Positions 9,285-17,969 are shown, counted from the first letter of the stretch. The stretch: DNA of 64,000 bases from Bacteroidaceae bacterium (GCA_017379075.1 JAFNXL010000010.1:62001-126000); one strand, 5' to 3'. Translations and numbers: made by a program. The notes: generated from the sequence alone by a model not told the origin.

Positions 9285-10949
9285 CTATTTACCTATAATT
9301 TCCCAATAACCGGCTCTGTCAGATCCGACACGCTTTATGACTCCTTGTTCTTGGAGTCGCTTCATTGTTTCTGCAACCCAACTTCTTGAATAACCAGTTT
9401 GTTTCGCAAGTTCTATCAATGTGACTTGGGGATTGTTTTGTATCTGTTCCAATATTTTCAGTCCACTTTTCAGTCCACTTTTCAGTCCACTTTTCAGTCC
9501 ACTTTTCAGTCCACTTTCGAGTGCAGTTTGCAGTGCACTTTCTGGTGTACTTTGCAGTGCAGTTTTTAGTGAACCTCGTTTAGAAGCCTTTAATGAACCA
9601 TCCTTATGTGCTATGTCAGCGATAATATTACCTGCGGCTTCATGGCAAGGAATAGTTATTCTAAAGAAGGTTCGTTCATCATCAGTAACTACGGTAGCTC
9701 TTGGTGAACCATTATTCTCCAAAACTTTCTGAATGGTAGGAATACCTGTACTGCGACCCTCTGTCAAATCCAATTCCTTAAGGTATTCACCGAGTCTGCG
9801 ATTACGATAACGCTTAGAGACCAAAATTTCGCATTTTGAAATATCGGCAGCCGAAATACTTCTATCTGGACCACCTACATTCTGTATGGTGATTCCTTGA
9901 GGTTCTACGGTGATAACCACAGGTTCCCATTCACGATAATCTCTATGATAAAGAGAATTTGTCACACTCTCCTCCAATGCTTGGTATGGATAAGTAAAGA
10001 ACTTTTGGCTTCTGCTACTATCTTTAGGTTTAATCACCGTCTGCATCACAAGCATACGATTCAAGTATTCCAAAGTCCTATCAATTATCTGCGTGATGGA
10101 ACCCTTAATTACAGGACCTTCGTATAAGTTGTTTGGATTATTCAATCGTCCTTCTGGGAAATATACCACTTCAACTTGTGTACGCTTAAAGAATTTGCTT
10201 GGGTCTTCACAGAACATCATTGCTGCCACATTTCTGAGCATACGATTTTCCTTAGGGCCAACATACAAATCCATTTGTTCTAAGATACTTTCGAGAGGTT
10301 TTGTGTATAGCTCATTGGCAAGTTTACTACCCACCTTCACTAAATATTCTCTCAGCAACAGCGTTGAAATATCTTCTATTTTGATGTCGGGATTACCACG
10401 TTCGTCAAATGGCACACGGCTGGCCAATTCACGCAGCTCATCAAGAACTTCACCTTTAGCAATGATACTGCTTGTGCCACTCCGAACATAGAAATACTCC
10501 TTTGTATTACTCTTCGCTGTTACGTTTTCCGGTACAGAATATGGTCGATTGATGCCTGCTGGGCACCATATCACAAGCACAGATTTCCCATCAACCTCCT
10601 CAACGCTAGTGCGAGGCATATAGTAAGGCGAAATCTTATTATTATAACCCACCATCTCTTGAAGTATACCATCAATCTTTTCTGTTGGTATTCCATCAAC
10701 GGGACGAATAGCAACTCCGGTTGCTTCGTCTGTATCTACACCGATCACTATGTAGCCACCACCAAGATCGTCAAAATCGTTGGCAAACGCACATACGCTA
10801 TGGTATATGCTTGCCGGATTCCAACCCTTCTTGAACTCAATTCGATTGGATTCTATCTTCTGCTTGTTTAGCAGGTCGTTTATGTTAATTGCTAGTGCCA
10901 TAATAGAATAATTGTACTGTCTCTCGTATTCTTTTTCGAAATTCACCAT
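9285..10949 (-). CDS. Schlafen-type AlbA_2 / GHKL ATPase-like protein with tetrapeptide repeat linker
   Basis: 554 residues. An AlbA_2 (Schlafen) domain occupies about 33-160 (IESNRIEFKKGWN, then GGGYIVIGVDTDEATG). A HATPase_c_4-like region follows at about 325-420 with the N-box ESVTNSLYHRDY. Residues about 459-498 are a decaying tetrapeptide repeat (ALQT, ALES, then GLKS copies) encoded by 12-bp DNA repeats, and the C-terminal 55 residues are a winged helix (TLIELAKQTGYSRSWVAETM). The ATG at 10949 overlaps the upstream stop as ATGGTGA, favouring this start; an alternative Met lies at 10901. Family members are described as putative transcriptional regulators or nucleic-acid-directed effectors. 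Role here unknown. Confidence 0.85.
   Translation of the reverse strand: MVNFEKEYERQYNYSIMALAININDLLNKQKIESNRIEFKKGWNPASIYHSVCAFANDFDDLGGGYIVIGVDTDEATGVAIRPVDGIPTEKIDGILQEMVGYNNKISPYYMPRTSVEEVDGKSVLVIWCPAGINRPYSVPENVTAKSNTKEYFYVRSGTSSIIAKGEVLDELRELASRVPFDERGNPDIKIEDISTLLLREYLVKVGSKLANELYTKPLESILEQMDLYVGPKENRMLRNVAAMMFCEDPSKFFKRTQVEVVYFPEGRLNNPNNLYEGPVIKGSITQIIDRTLEYLNRMLVMQTVIKPKDSSRSQKFFTYPYQALEESVTNSLYHRDYREWEPVVITVEPQGITIQNVGGPDRSISAADISKCEILVSKRYRNRRLGEYLKELDLTEGRSTGIPTIQKVLENNGSPRATVVTDDERTFFRITIPCHEAAGNIIADIAHKDGSLKASKRGSLKTALQSTPESALQTALESGLKSGLKSGLKSGLKSGLKILEQIQNNPQVTLIELAKQTGYSRSWVAETMKRLQEQGVIKRVGSDRAGYWEIIGK
9455..9574 (-). repeat. 12-bp tandem repeat inside AlbA_2 gene (about 10 units)
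   Basis: Five perfect plus-strand copies of TTTTCAGTCCAC run from 9455 to 9514, followed by about five degenerate 12-bp copies up to about 9574. Because the unit is a multiple of three it stays in frame and encodes a GLKS-type tetrapeptide linker between the ATPase-like domain and the winged helix. Such arrays can gain or lose units without a frameshift. Confidence 0.9.
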
Positions 10950-11839
10950 TTGGCCAATTTTTCTATAATATTTAAGTCGTTATCTGTTGTCTGACTTTTC
11001 TTCATCTGTATTTCTTTAATATTTTGAAGTTGATTCTCAATAATAGACTTTTCATTTCGAACTGCTTGTAATTCCTTTTGGACTACTTTCGAGACTTCAT
11101 TCAATTTTTCAATTTTTTCATCTCTTCTGCCAACCTTTAAGTTCAGATTTCTTATTTCTGCCTGATAAGCATTTGCCTGTTGCTTTATGGTAGCTTTCAG
11201 TTCATCTATTTCTTTTTCCAAGAGTGTTTTTGAACTTTCCAGTGTTTTGTTTTGAGATTCCGCTTGGCTACATTTTTTTTCAAGAACATCAAACTGATTA
11301 ATTCTTTGATTCAATATTTCTTGGGTATTCTTTAATTGGCTTTCCAACTGTTTTTTCTCCTTCCCTATCTTTTGAGTTTCTTCATTGGCTAAAGTGATAG
11401 TCCCGTTCAATTTGCTAATATTTTCTTCTTTTGCCTGCAGTTTTGATAATAGTTCTAATTTTTCAGACTCACAAATTCTATATTGCTCATTCTTTTCATT
11501 TAAAGAAGTTTCATGCATTGATTTTTTTCTGTTTAATCCTCTTATGATGCCATCCTTATCTAGTATCTGCTTCTTGCTTATTTCTATAGTTTCTTTCAAT
11601 TTTACGATTTCTTCTTCCTTGCTACTACACATTGAAGCAACATACAATATTTCTTCTTTAGACTTTTTCAAATTGCTACTAGCGGTCTTGTACAATCTAT
11701 TATATCGTTCCTTTTTTCTCCACATTACCAAAAACATGAAGAAAAGAACAATAAATGCAACTACAACCAATGCAATAAACCAATATGGCAAGCGTATGTG
11801 CCATGTGGTAAGTATCAAATATAATTCTCTAATACTCAT
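10943..11839 (-). CDS. Membrane-anchored coiled-coil protein
   Basis: 298 residues. One N-terminal membrane segment at about 19-40 (YWFIALVVVAFIVLFFMFLV) is followed by a basic WRKKER and then about 240 residues of heptad-rich Lys/Glu/Gln/Leu sequence, a long coiled coil reaching almost to the C-terminus. No enzymatic motif is visible. It is 5 bases downstream of the giant GHKL ATPase gene and its stop overlaps the AlbA_2 start, so the three genes are translated from one message. A scaffold or membrane tether for the ATPase is plausible but inferred. Confidence 0.8.
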   Translation of the reverse strand: MSIRELYLILTTWHIRLPYWFIALVVVAFIVLFFMFLVMWRKKERYNRLYKTASSNLKKSKEEILYVASMCSSKEEEIVKLKETIEISKKQILDKDGIIRGLNRKKSMHETSLNEKNEQYRICESEKLELLSKLQAKEENISKLNGTITLANEETQKIGKEKKQLESQLKNTQEILNQRINQFDVLEKKCSQAESQNKTLESSKTLLEKEIDELKATIKQQANAYQAEIRNLNLKVGRRDEKIEKLNEVSKVVQKELQAVRNEKSIIENQLQNIKEIQMKKSQTTDNDLNIIEKLAKW

Positions 11840-11844
11840 ATCTA

Positions 11845-14800
11845 TTATTCATTAAATAAGTGACCTTTAAATATATATATGTCTTGCTCAGGTTTATCAA
11901 TACCGAATACTCTTACAATTATATACGATTTATCATCGGACTCATTGTAATCCTCAATCATTGTTAACTCCCGATAACTAATCGGGAGATTTTCTTGGCA
12001 CTGTTTGTTCAATGTTGTGGCTTTGACTTCTACAAACACCTGCACCCCATTATTAGTCATGAATGATATATCATATTTCTCATAATTGGGTTTACAAAAA
12101 TATGTCTTCCCGTTCATTGTTATTTCATGAGTATAGTCATCCTTTGTGGAAAGAGAGAGACATTCTGGATGATAGCCCATTGAAATCAATTTTTCATAGA
12201 CAATAATTTCACCCTTGAAACCTGTTATTGTATTCCGTTCTTGAGCTGACTCACTTGGATGATAGTCCAAAGTAATATGAAGGTTACCGCTTTCAACAAT
12301 AGGTTCATCTTCTATTAATTCAACTTTATATCCTTTGTCCTTAAGATTCTGTTTGATTCCATCCATGGTCTCAAAGAACATGATGAATAATTCCTTTTCT
12401 TTTCCTCTTATCCCAAGATATTTACATAATGGGGTCAGAAGAGGCTCAATATTCGCAGGACGTAAATCACCAATGTAATAGAATGCATTCTTATTGGCAA
12501 AAGTATGCTTTTCCATGACATCATTAGAATCACCATAGGTTAGTCTTATCCTTTCACAATGATAGAAATAGGTCTGACCTATCAATTCAAGCAAATTGGA
12601 TTTGTTACTCTTATATAGAATTTCATCCGCATCTTCTCCTGAAGCCAATAGTGCTAAGGCAGAAACTTTTTCAATCAATATATTTTTAAGCTTATGACTT
12701 TCTGTTTCTGATTCAAATTCAGTTTTTATACTTTCTGAAGTGATTATTTTAACCCCCATTAAAGCAAGTAATTCAATGATCTTATCTCTGTTAGACGGAT
12801 TGCCAATATAAACGCGATTTTTAGAATTAAATCCATCAAGAGTAATGTGACTTAATTCGGATGGTGAAATGAAAGTATTTTCCTTTGACAATATCAGATT
12901 AGATGAAGCCCATTCCTTTATTTTAGTTCTATTGCTATCAGACAGAGCATCTAATTCAATTAATCTTTGATATATCTTACATATGCGTTCTTTATTTTCT
13001 TCTACATTATCGATGTCATGAGATATGCTAGTAAGAATCTCCAAACAATCATTTAGACTAATAGTGTTTCTTAGTGGCAATAATTCTTGCCAACTGTCAT
13101 GAATCGTTCCATCAATGTCAATAATAGGTAAATACGCTCCCCCAATACTTCTAATTTCATCTGTATTAAGAAACAATTCAGAAGGCTTTAACATTTTTCC
13201 GTTAGATGAAGGAAACAATTGAATGTTTCTAAATGCCCAGACTATAAAATTGTCTTTATCAAGATCTTTAAAGGTTCTGGAAGCTGGCCAAAACCCTGCT
13301 GATCCTTTGACATAATCCGTTTTAGAGATATATTCATTTGTTAAAATGGTACTCCAAATTAATTTCTGAAAAGCGTTTGAACATACGCTTGTAAGTACAA
13401 AGGGTGCATAATTAATTTCAAAATAGCTAAATGAATAATAAAAAGGATTACCCCATGACCCTACATTATATTCTTTACCAAACTTTGTTTTTAGTTCTTC
13501 CAAGAAACTATAGCTCTTGGTACAATTCAGCTTGACTGGAGTTAAAGATAGTGTATCATTAATTCCAAATTTTTTCAAGAAAAGACTCCACTCTGAAACA
13601 TCTTCGTTATTACAATAATCATTTGATATATAAATATCCCCATCATATACTTTTTCTAAATCTGTTTCAGGCTTATAAAAGGACCCTAAAAATAAATCTT
13701 GTGCATAAGCTAAATTGCAATTCTTTGATAAAAATTTTAGATCCCCTAAATAATATCTGCCTACTTCTTCAAAAATATTAATTTTCTTATTAACCAAAAA
13801 CAAGAAACGAACTACTTCTATTGCATTCTCTTTAGTGATATATCCATTCTTGCAAATGACATTCTTGATAAAAGTCACATCTGATAAATGTTCTACACCC
13901 AATGAAGACAACCAATCTACAATTTCTTTATTTACACTAATGGCATTATAAATGTCTTGATGTAAAATTTTTGCATTATCTGCAAACGCATTTTGTTCCT
14001 TATATGAAGAAGGGAAAAATAATTCACCCGGTAACCATAAACTGTTGTTCTCATCCAACAAAAATCGTGTTGTCTGTAGTATGGAAATTAATTCTTCTTG
14101 TTCTGTCTTATTCTGCAAATAATAATCAAACAGATAATTTATAAGCTTTGCATCTAGTTCTGATGAAATAGTATCAAAAGCCATTTTGTCATCAAACAAC
14201 CCTTTTAATTTCTGCTTGTCAAAAATGAAAACACCATAACTATGAAGAATTTTACTACCCTTCCAAATATTGCTGATTTGATTTTTTATATCAAAAGAGT
14301 GTGAATATGTCCTGTTGATATGTTTTACAAGAGCATCGACAGAAATAGCATCGGCTATTCCCATCCTATCCATAAATGCTTCTGAAACTAATACTTTTTG
14401 GTTGGCATTTTGCAAGCAGGGAATAAATGCAATTTCTTTAATTGCACGCTCCATATTGTCTGCATAGATTGTTTCTAAGGAATTACCTCTGCCATAGGAC
14501 TTTTCAGGTAAAACCTCCCAGTAGTTTTTATGGTTGGTAGAAATATGGCTCATCCAAGTAAGATATTCCGAAGGTATTTTCGAAAATATCAATTTATTCC
14601 ATTCTGAATCTTTATGCAATTGCTGACGACCGGCATCTGTAATGAAGTTTGCATTAACCAAAAAAGGGAATCCTTCTGTACCAAATCGATAGGAAGTAGG
14701 AAGGTAGGTGTAAACAATAGATTCCTCTTTATCTAATCTTTTTAATTTCCCATTCTTGTCCAGTGCTATGGCAAAAGACAAATCAAAGGTATTTACATCT

Positions 14801-15645
14801 TTCAACTTATCCGGAGTGTTGATGTCGCTGCTTATCGCTTCCTTTAATTCAGAAGGAACTTCAACTTTATCATTGACATAAAGGAGCCATCTACTTTCTT
14901 CAACTCCATTGGCAGAAAGAATAACTTTATCATCGTTTTGCAACTTGCTTATCCAAGATTTTGTCCGGTCGTTGACAATAAAATCCATCCTGATGTTTTT
15001 ACTTTTCAAGAATAACAGGAACTGACTATTGGACAATAGTTTTGTTATTTTCTTCTCTAAGGTAGCGGTCTCATTTATCTTGATATAAGTTACGACGTTA
15101 AATCCCTTGGAATCAATCTGAATAGGCGGTTGTGCTTCAATGGGGATGATTTGCCATGGCATCAGGTACTTCTTGAAATCATCCTTTGGACCGAATTCTT
15201 CTACATTCCAATTTTTATCCCAATGATTATCCCAATGGGATTTGTCGAATTTGAAGCAATATCCTCCAGACTCTACGATAACATTACTCGAGCGCATAAA
15301 GACGGACTTAAAGCCGATACCTTTGTATCCAATCTTTTCCACATCTTGCATTTTGTTTCCGTTTCCTACATCACACAATCCCTCTATATCGCGTTCTGTA
15401 AAGGCATCACCATTGTGCATGAAAACGAAATAACCCCCTTCTATCATCATCCTAACATTAAGAATACCGAATACATCATTATGAGCATCAACCGCATTTT
15501 GTAGTAGTTCAAACACAAAACGTTCTTCTTCTGTATAGATGCCAGAAGATAGAAGTATCAAACTATTAGCTTGGCTCGTTGCTTGATCTGGGTGATTATA
15601 ATTGCAACGTTTCTTTTGTAAGGTCTGAATGAAATTAGAAGTCAT
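11845..15645 (-). CDS. Giant sacsin/NO VEIN-type GHKL ATPase with C-terminal DUF3883 (NOV_C)
   Basis: 1266 residues from the Met at 15645 (MTSNFIQTLQ); a longer frame to 15738 adds residues that look non-coding. The N-terminus is an Hsp90/sacsin-like ATP site: ELLQNAVDA (N-box, Asn 50), HNGDAF near 77, and IGYKGIGFKSVF at 105-116, as in sacsin and NO VEIN proteins. About 1000 residues of unrecognised sequence follow. The last 140 residues match DUF3883/NOV_C and contain a nuclease-like D1192...E1206-V-K1208 arrangement. AT-rich, unlike nadK nearby. First gene of the four-gene block. Proteins of this type occur in defence islands, but I cannot name a characterised system with this gene set. 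Confidence 0.82.
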   Translation of the reverse strand: MTSNFIQTLQKKRCNYNHPDQATSQANSLILLSSGIYTEEERFVFELLQNAVDAHNDVFGILNVRMMIEGGYFVFMHNGDAFTERDIEGLCDVGNGNKMQDVEKIGYKGIGFKSVFMRSSNVIVESGGYCFKFDKSHWDNHWDKNWNVEEFGPKDDFKKYLMPWQIIPIEAQPPIQIDSKGFNVVTYIKINETATLEKKITKLLSNSQFLLFLKSKNIRMDFIVNDRTKSWISKLQNDDKVILSANGVEESRWLLYVNDKVEVPSELKEAISSDINTPDKLKDVNTFDLSFAIALDKNGKLKRLDKEESIVYTYLPTSYRFGTEGFPFLVNANFITDAGRQQLHKDSEWNKLIFSKIPSEYLTWMSHISTNHKNYWEVLPEKSYGRGNSLETIYADNMERAIKEIAFIPCLQNANQKVLVSEAFMDRMGIADAISVDALVKHINRTYSHSFDIKNQISNIWKGSKILHSYGVFIFDKQKLKGLFDDKMAFDTISSELDAKLINYLFDYYLQNKTEQEELISILQTTRFLLDENNSLWLPGELFFPSSYKEQNAFADNAKILHQDIYNAISVNKEIVDWLSSLGVEHLSDVTFIKNVICKNGYITKENAIEVVRFLFLVNKKINIFEEVGRYYLGDLKFLSKNCNLAYAQDLFLGSFYKPETDLEKVYDGDIYISNDYCNNEDVSEWSLFLKKFGINDTLSLTPVKLNCTKSYSFLEELKTKFGKEYNVGSWGNPFYYSFSYFEINYAPFVLTSVCSNAFQKLIWSTILTNEYISKTDYVKGSAGFWPASRTFKDLDKDNFIVWAFRNIQLFPSSNGKMLKPSELFLNTDEIRSIGGAYLPIIDIDGTIHDSWQELLPLRNTISLNDCLEILTSISHDIDNVEENKERICKIYQRLIELDALSDSNRTKIKEWASSNLILSKENTFISPSELSHITLDGFNSKNRVYIGNPSNRDKIIELLALMGVKIITSESIKTEFESETESHKLKNILIEKVSALALLASGEDADEILYKSNKSNLLELIGQTYFYHCERIRLTYGDSNDVMEKHTFANKNAFYYIGDLRPANIEPLLTPLCKYLGIRGKEKELFIMFFETMDGIKQNLKDKGYKVELIEDEPIVESGNLHITLDYHPSESAQERNTITGFKGEIIVYEKLISMGYHPECLSLSTKDDYTHEITMNGKTYFCKPNYEKYDISFMTNNGVQVFVEVKATTLNKQCQENLPISYRELTMIEDYNESDDKSYIIVRVFGIDKPEQDIYIFKGHLFNE

Positions 15646-15945
15646 ATACTCTTGTTTCAAAATTGAATTGTCAATATTTGGACATAAAATTACAAAAAGG
15701 ATTTCATAATCATGAAAAAAAACTCCGAAAATTTTCAATTGTCTTGTTAAAACGATAGTTTTCTTGTTCGTTTGCGACCAATTGTTACCTTTTCCTTCTA
15801 TATGAAGTCATATTATTATCACGCTTCTTCTCTCCCCAAAACATATCAGACGATGAACCACCGCTACCAGTACCTCAAATTCCATATAAACAGTACTTTT
15901 GTTCGGCTATTTCAGTGCTTTTTTATGTAGTCTGAACACCCCCAA

Positions 15946-16066
15946 TTTTTACATCACGATGTAAGTGGATTTACCCTTCGATGTAAGCAGACTTACCTTT
16001 CTATGTAAACAGATTTACGCTTAAGGGTAAATCTGTTTACAATTCAATGCAAGGGATATGTAAATG
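15946..16066. repeat. 121-bp palindrome array, copy A (22-bp units)
   Basis: It begins with TTTTTACATCACGATGTAA and continues with three units of the form GTAA-N6-TTAC spaced every 22 bp, then a perfect 15-bp inverted repeat (16004-16018 with 16027-16041) around CTTAAG. Copy B at 62699-62819 has the same length and layout with no gaps, beginning with the same 19 bases and sharing CTTAAGGGTAAAT at the same offset (74). The units differ in their 6-base cores. Confidence 0.9.
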
Positions 16067-16216
16067 TATCTTGTTGTGTATTAGGGTTTAGCCCAAATCA
16101 GCCAATAGACTGTTATGCGCTAATGAAGCCATCTTTTTGTCATATGCTTCGTCGCTCTTCGGTTACAATGGAACCCGATTTTGCTATAGCGAACAACTGA
16201 TGAGTTTTGGCTGGTT

Positions 16217-16401
16217 TTATTGGTGTCCGATAAAAAACTCTTTGATAGATGAGAACAGACAAATCGTATATGGTTAGCCATTTTAAGCTTTATCCTGCAG
16301 TATTCCTCCTATGATGTCATATGTACACCAAGCATGTCGGCAGTCCAGGGAAATGTTGTTTCGGAAAAATGTTTCCTGATTTTTACCGGACACCAAATAA
16401 T
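16217..16401. mobile_element. Possible MITE or insertion-sequence remnant with terminal inverted repeats
   Basis: TTGGTGTCCGATAAAAAA at 16220 and, on the opposite strand from 16397, TTGGTGTCCGGTAAAAAT face each other about 180 bases apart with one internal mismatch. This is the layout of terminal inverted repeats of a non-autonomous transposon. No target-site duplication could be identified and no transposase is encoded between them, so this may be a degraded remnant. Confidence 0.45.
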
Positions 16402-16461
16402 AAACAAGAACCTGAAAACCACTAAAAAAAGGTTTTTCTTGTACCATTCAATGTTTTTTGC

Positions 16462-16469
16462 TACTTTTG
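16462..16469 (+). promoter_or_regulatory. -7 box (TACTTTTG) upstream of LytTR gene
   Basis: TACTTTTG fits TAnnTTTG and lies 24 bases before the LytTR ATG; GAGGAAAG follows between it and the start and could serve as a ribosome site. Confidence 0.55.
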
Positions 16470-16493
16470 CAGAGAGGAAAGAAATGTTAGAAA

Positions 16494-16868
16494 ATGGAAT
16501 GGCTGAAGATTAAGACTTCTACAGAACTTGTGCGCGTCAGTACAGACGAGATTGTCTACGTCTGCGCTGACGGCAATTACTCTGACCTTGTACTCACCAA
16601 TGGGCGCACAAGGAAGATGACATTCCAACTGCATTTCTTCGAGGATGTGTTCAAGCAACTTAACAACAACACCTTTGTGCGTGTGGGCAGAAGCGTAATC
16701 GTGAACAAACGGTATGTGTTTGTGATAAACCTCACCGACCAAACGTTGATGTTCACCGGACAGCAGCTTAGCAATGAAATAAAGACGCTGAGGCTGCCTC
16801 GCGAGGCACTAAAACAACTAATGGAACAATTGGCAGAGGAGAAAGGAGGGGCAAATGGAGAAAGATAA
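16494..16868 (+). CDS. Stand-alone LytTR DNA-binding protein
   Basis: 124 residues, essentially only a LytTR domain: STDEIVYVCADGNYSDLVLT, then LNNNTFVRVGRSVIVNKRYV, the beta-strand core that contacts DNA in AgrA/LytR proteins. There is no receiver domain, so it is not a classical response regulator. Its end overlaps the next gene by 14 bases. In Bacteroidetes, LytTR proteins without receivers are frequently paired with membrane proteins that control them; the same may hold here by inference. Confidence 0.88.
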   Translation: MEWLKIKTSTELVRVSTDEIVYVCADGNYSDLVLTNGRTRKMTFQLHFFEDVFKQLNNNTFVRVGRSVIVNKRYVFVINLTDQTLMFTGQQLSNEIKTLRLPREALKQLMEQLAEEKGGANGER

Positions 16869-17766
16869 AGAAATAATGATAAACGAACAACAGCCAGAGG
16901 CTCCGATCATTATCATCGAGCGTGATGAGGAAGAGGTTGTCGCCAAGACGGTTGGCAAGAAACCGCGCCTCAGCCAGTGGATGTGGTATGCCATTATGGC
17001 CATCTCCTCGTTGACTGTATTCTTTGTCTCTTTTGCCACCTACAAATATTGGGCGCATTATAATCGCTTGGGTATATCCATTTCTGTTACTCCAAAGGAA
17101 AACATCAGGAAGCTAAAGCGCAAGGCGGCAAACGAGACTCCAGAGGTGGTGGCGAGCCACGACAGCATACTTGGCGTTGCACTTGACATCTATGCCATTC
17201 ATGGTGTGCAAGGAACAATAGAGTTTCAAGAGCCCGACACTGCCGATGCGTCTGTTTATCTCTATTGTCGCAGTGTAGACTTCACTCCCGAGGGTAGATA
17301 CCTCAGTTCATTAGTGGCAAATGGCAAGGAGCATGCCGCCTCAAACTATCGACTGGGATATATGGCAATGGCAAACGGCAATAATGTGATTGGCTTCTCG
17401 CGCCATGAGGATGTAAAGGATTATACCATGGAGGTGGGTGGCAGTTATTTCCGTCAGTTTGTACTCGTCAGCAATGGCGAACTTCCTCCCCGTTTCCATC
17501 TGCATGGCAAAGTGGAACGTTGTGCAATTGGCAGGATTGCCGACCGCCTGTACTATATCACCACACGCCACAAAGAAACTATGTGGAGCTTTGCAGACGC
17601 ACTTCGCGAATATGGTTTCATAGATGCCATTTACATCACAGGCGGTGATGATTATTCCTACTATCGCGACCGCGAAGGAGTGCGGCACGACATACACAAC
17701 ATAGCCGATTATCCTCATAAGAAATGGGCAGACATCATACCCTGGCTGGTGTTTAGAATGCTATAA
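16855..17766 (+). CDS. Membrane-anchored protein partnered with LytTR
   Basis: 303 residues with a cytoplasmic acidic N-terminus of about 40 residues, one membrane segment at about 43-65 (MWYAIMAISSLTVFFVSFATY) and a periplasmic domain of about 235 residues. The C-terminal stretch TTRHKETMWSFADALREYGF then DAIYITGGDDYSYYRD weakly resembles the Gly/Asp-rich end of phosphodiester glycosidase (NAGPA/DUF2233) domains, but I do not claim that activity. The overlap with the LytTR gene and its single-span topology suggest a sensor or anti-activator. An internal Met at residue 8 is an alternative start. Confidence 0.65.
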   Translation: MEKDKEIMINEQQPEAPIIIIERDEEEVVAKTVGKKPRLSQWMWYAIMAISSLTVFFVSFATYKYWAHYNRLGISISVTPKENIRKLKRKAANETPEVVASHDSILGVALDIYAIHGVQGTIEFQEPDTADASVYLYCRSVDFTPEGRYLSSLVANGKEHAASNYRLGYMAMANGNNVIGFSRHEDVKDYTMEVGGSYFRQFVLVSNGELPPRFHLHGKVERCAIGRIADRLYYITTRHKETMWSFADALREYGFIDAIYITGGDDYSYYRDREGVRHDIHNIADYPHKKWADIIPWLVFRML

Positions 17767-17785
17767 CTGTTGCTTCCCATACAAA

Positions 17786-17810
17786 AAACATTTGATATAT
17801 GCAAATGTTT
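17786..17810 (+). terminator. Possible hairpin after LytTR-membrane operon
   Basis: AAACATTTG and CAAATGTTT flank a 7-base loop. It lies 20 bases after the stop; the following sequence is only moderately T-rich, so termination is uncertain. Confidence 0.4.
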
Positions 17811-17858
17811 GTATCTTGCTGATTTTCTTATTGTTTTTGAGATGTGAAACTTTCTGCA

Positions 17859-17866
17859 TACCTTTG
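17859..17866 (+). promoter_or_regulatory. Promoter (TTTG-19-TACCTTTG)
   Basis: TACCTTTG matches the -7 consensus and TTTG at 17836-17839 is placed 19 bases upstream, the expected -33 spacing. Drives the gene starting at 17970 with a leader of roughly 95 bases. Confidence 0.65.
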
Positions 17867-17969
17867 CATCGAGTTTTACAACTTGCCGAGGTTGTTTCGC
17901 TTATAGGCCTGACCTTGCCTGCTGTAATCTCAAAATATCACATTTTTTAATCCTTAAATTTTCAGTAAG

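Larger units (their letters stand above)
15646..16493. other. Gene-free gap with palindrome array and IS-like inverted repeats
   Basis: 848 bases without a convincing gene. It holds the upstream region of the four-gene block (no TAnnTTTG match found near 15645), the 121-bp palindrome array at 15946-16066, a pair of inverted repeats at 16217-16401 that look like the ends of a small mobile element, and the promoter of the LytTR gene at 16462-16469. All open frames here are short and lack family features. Confidence 0.7.

Noticed and set aside
15646..15738. 31-residue N-terminal extension of the giant ATPase
   Set aside because: Sequence before MTSNFIQTLQ is hydrophobic and AT-rich without similarity to sacsin-type starts; the internal Met is the natural start.
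16217..16401. Complete insertion sequence
   Set aside because: Too short for a transposase and no target duplication was visible; kept only as a possible remnant.
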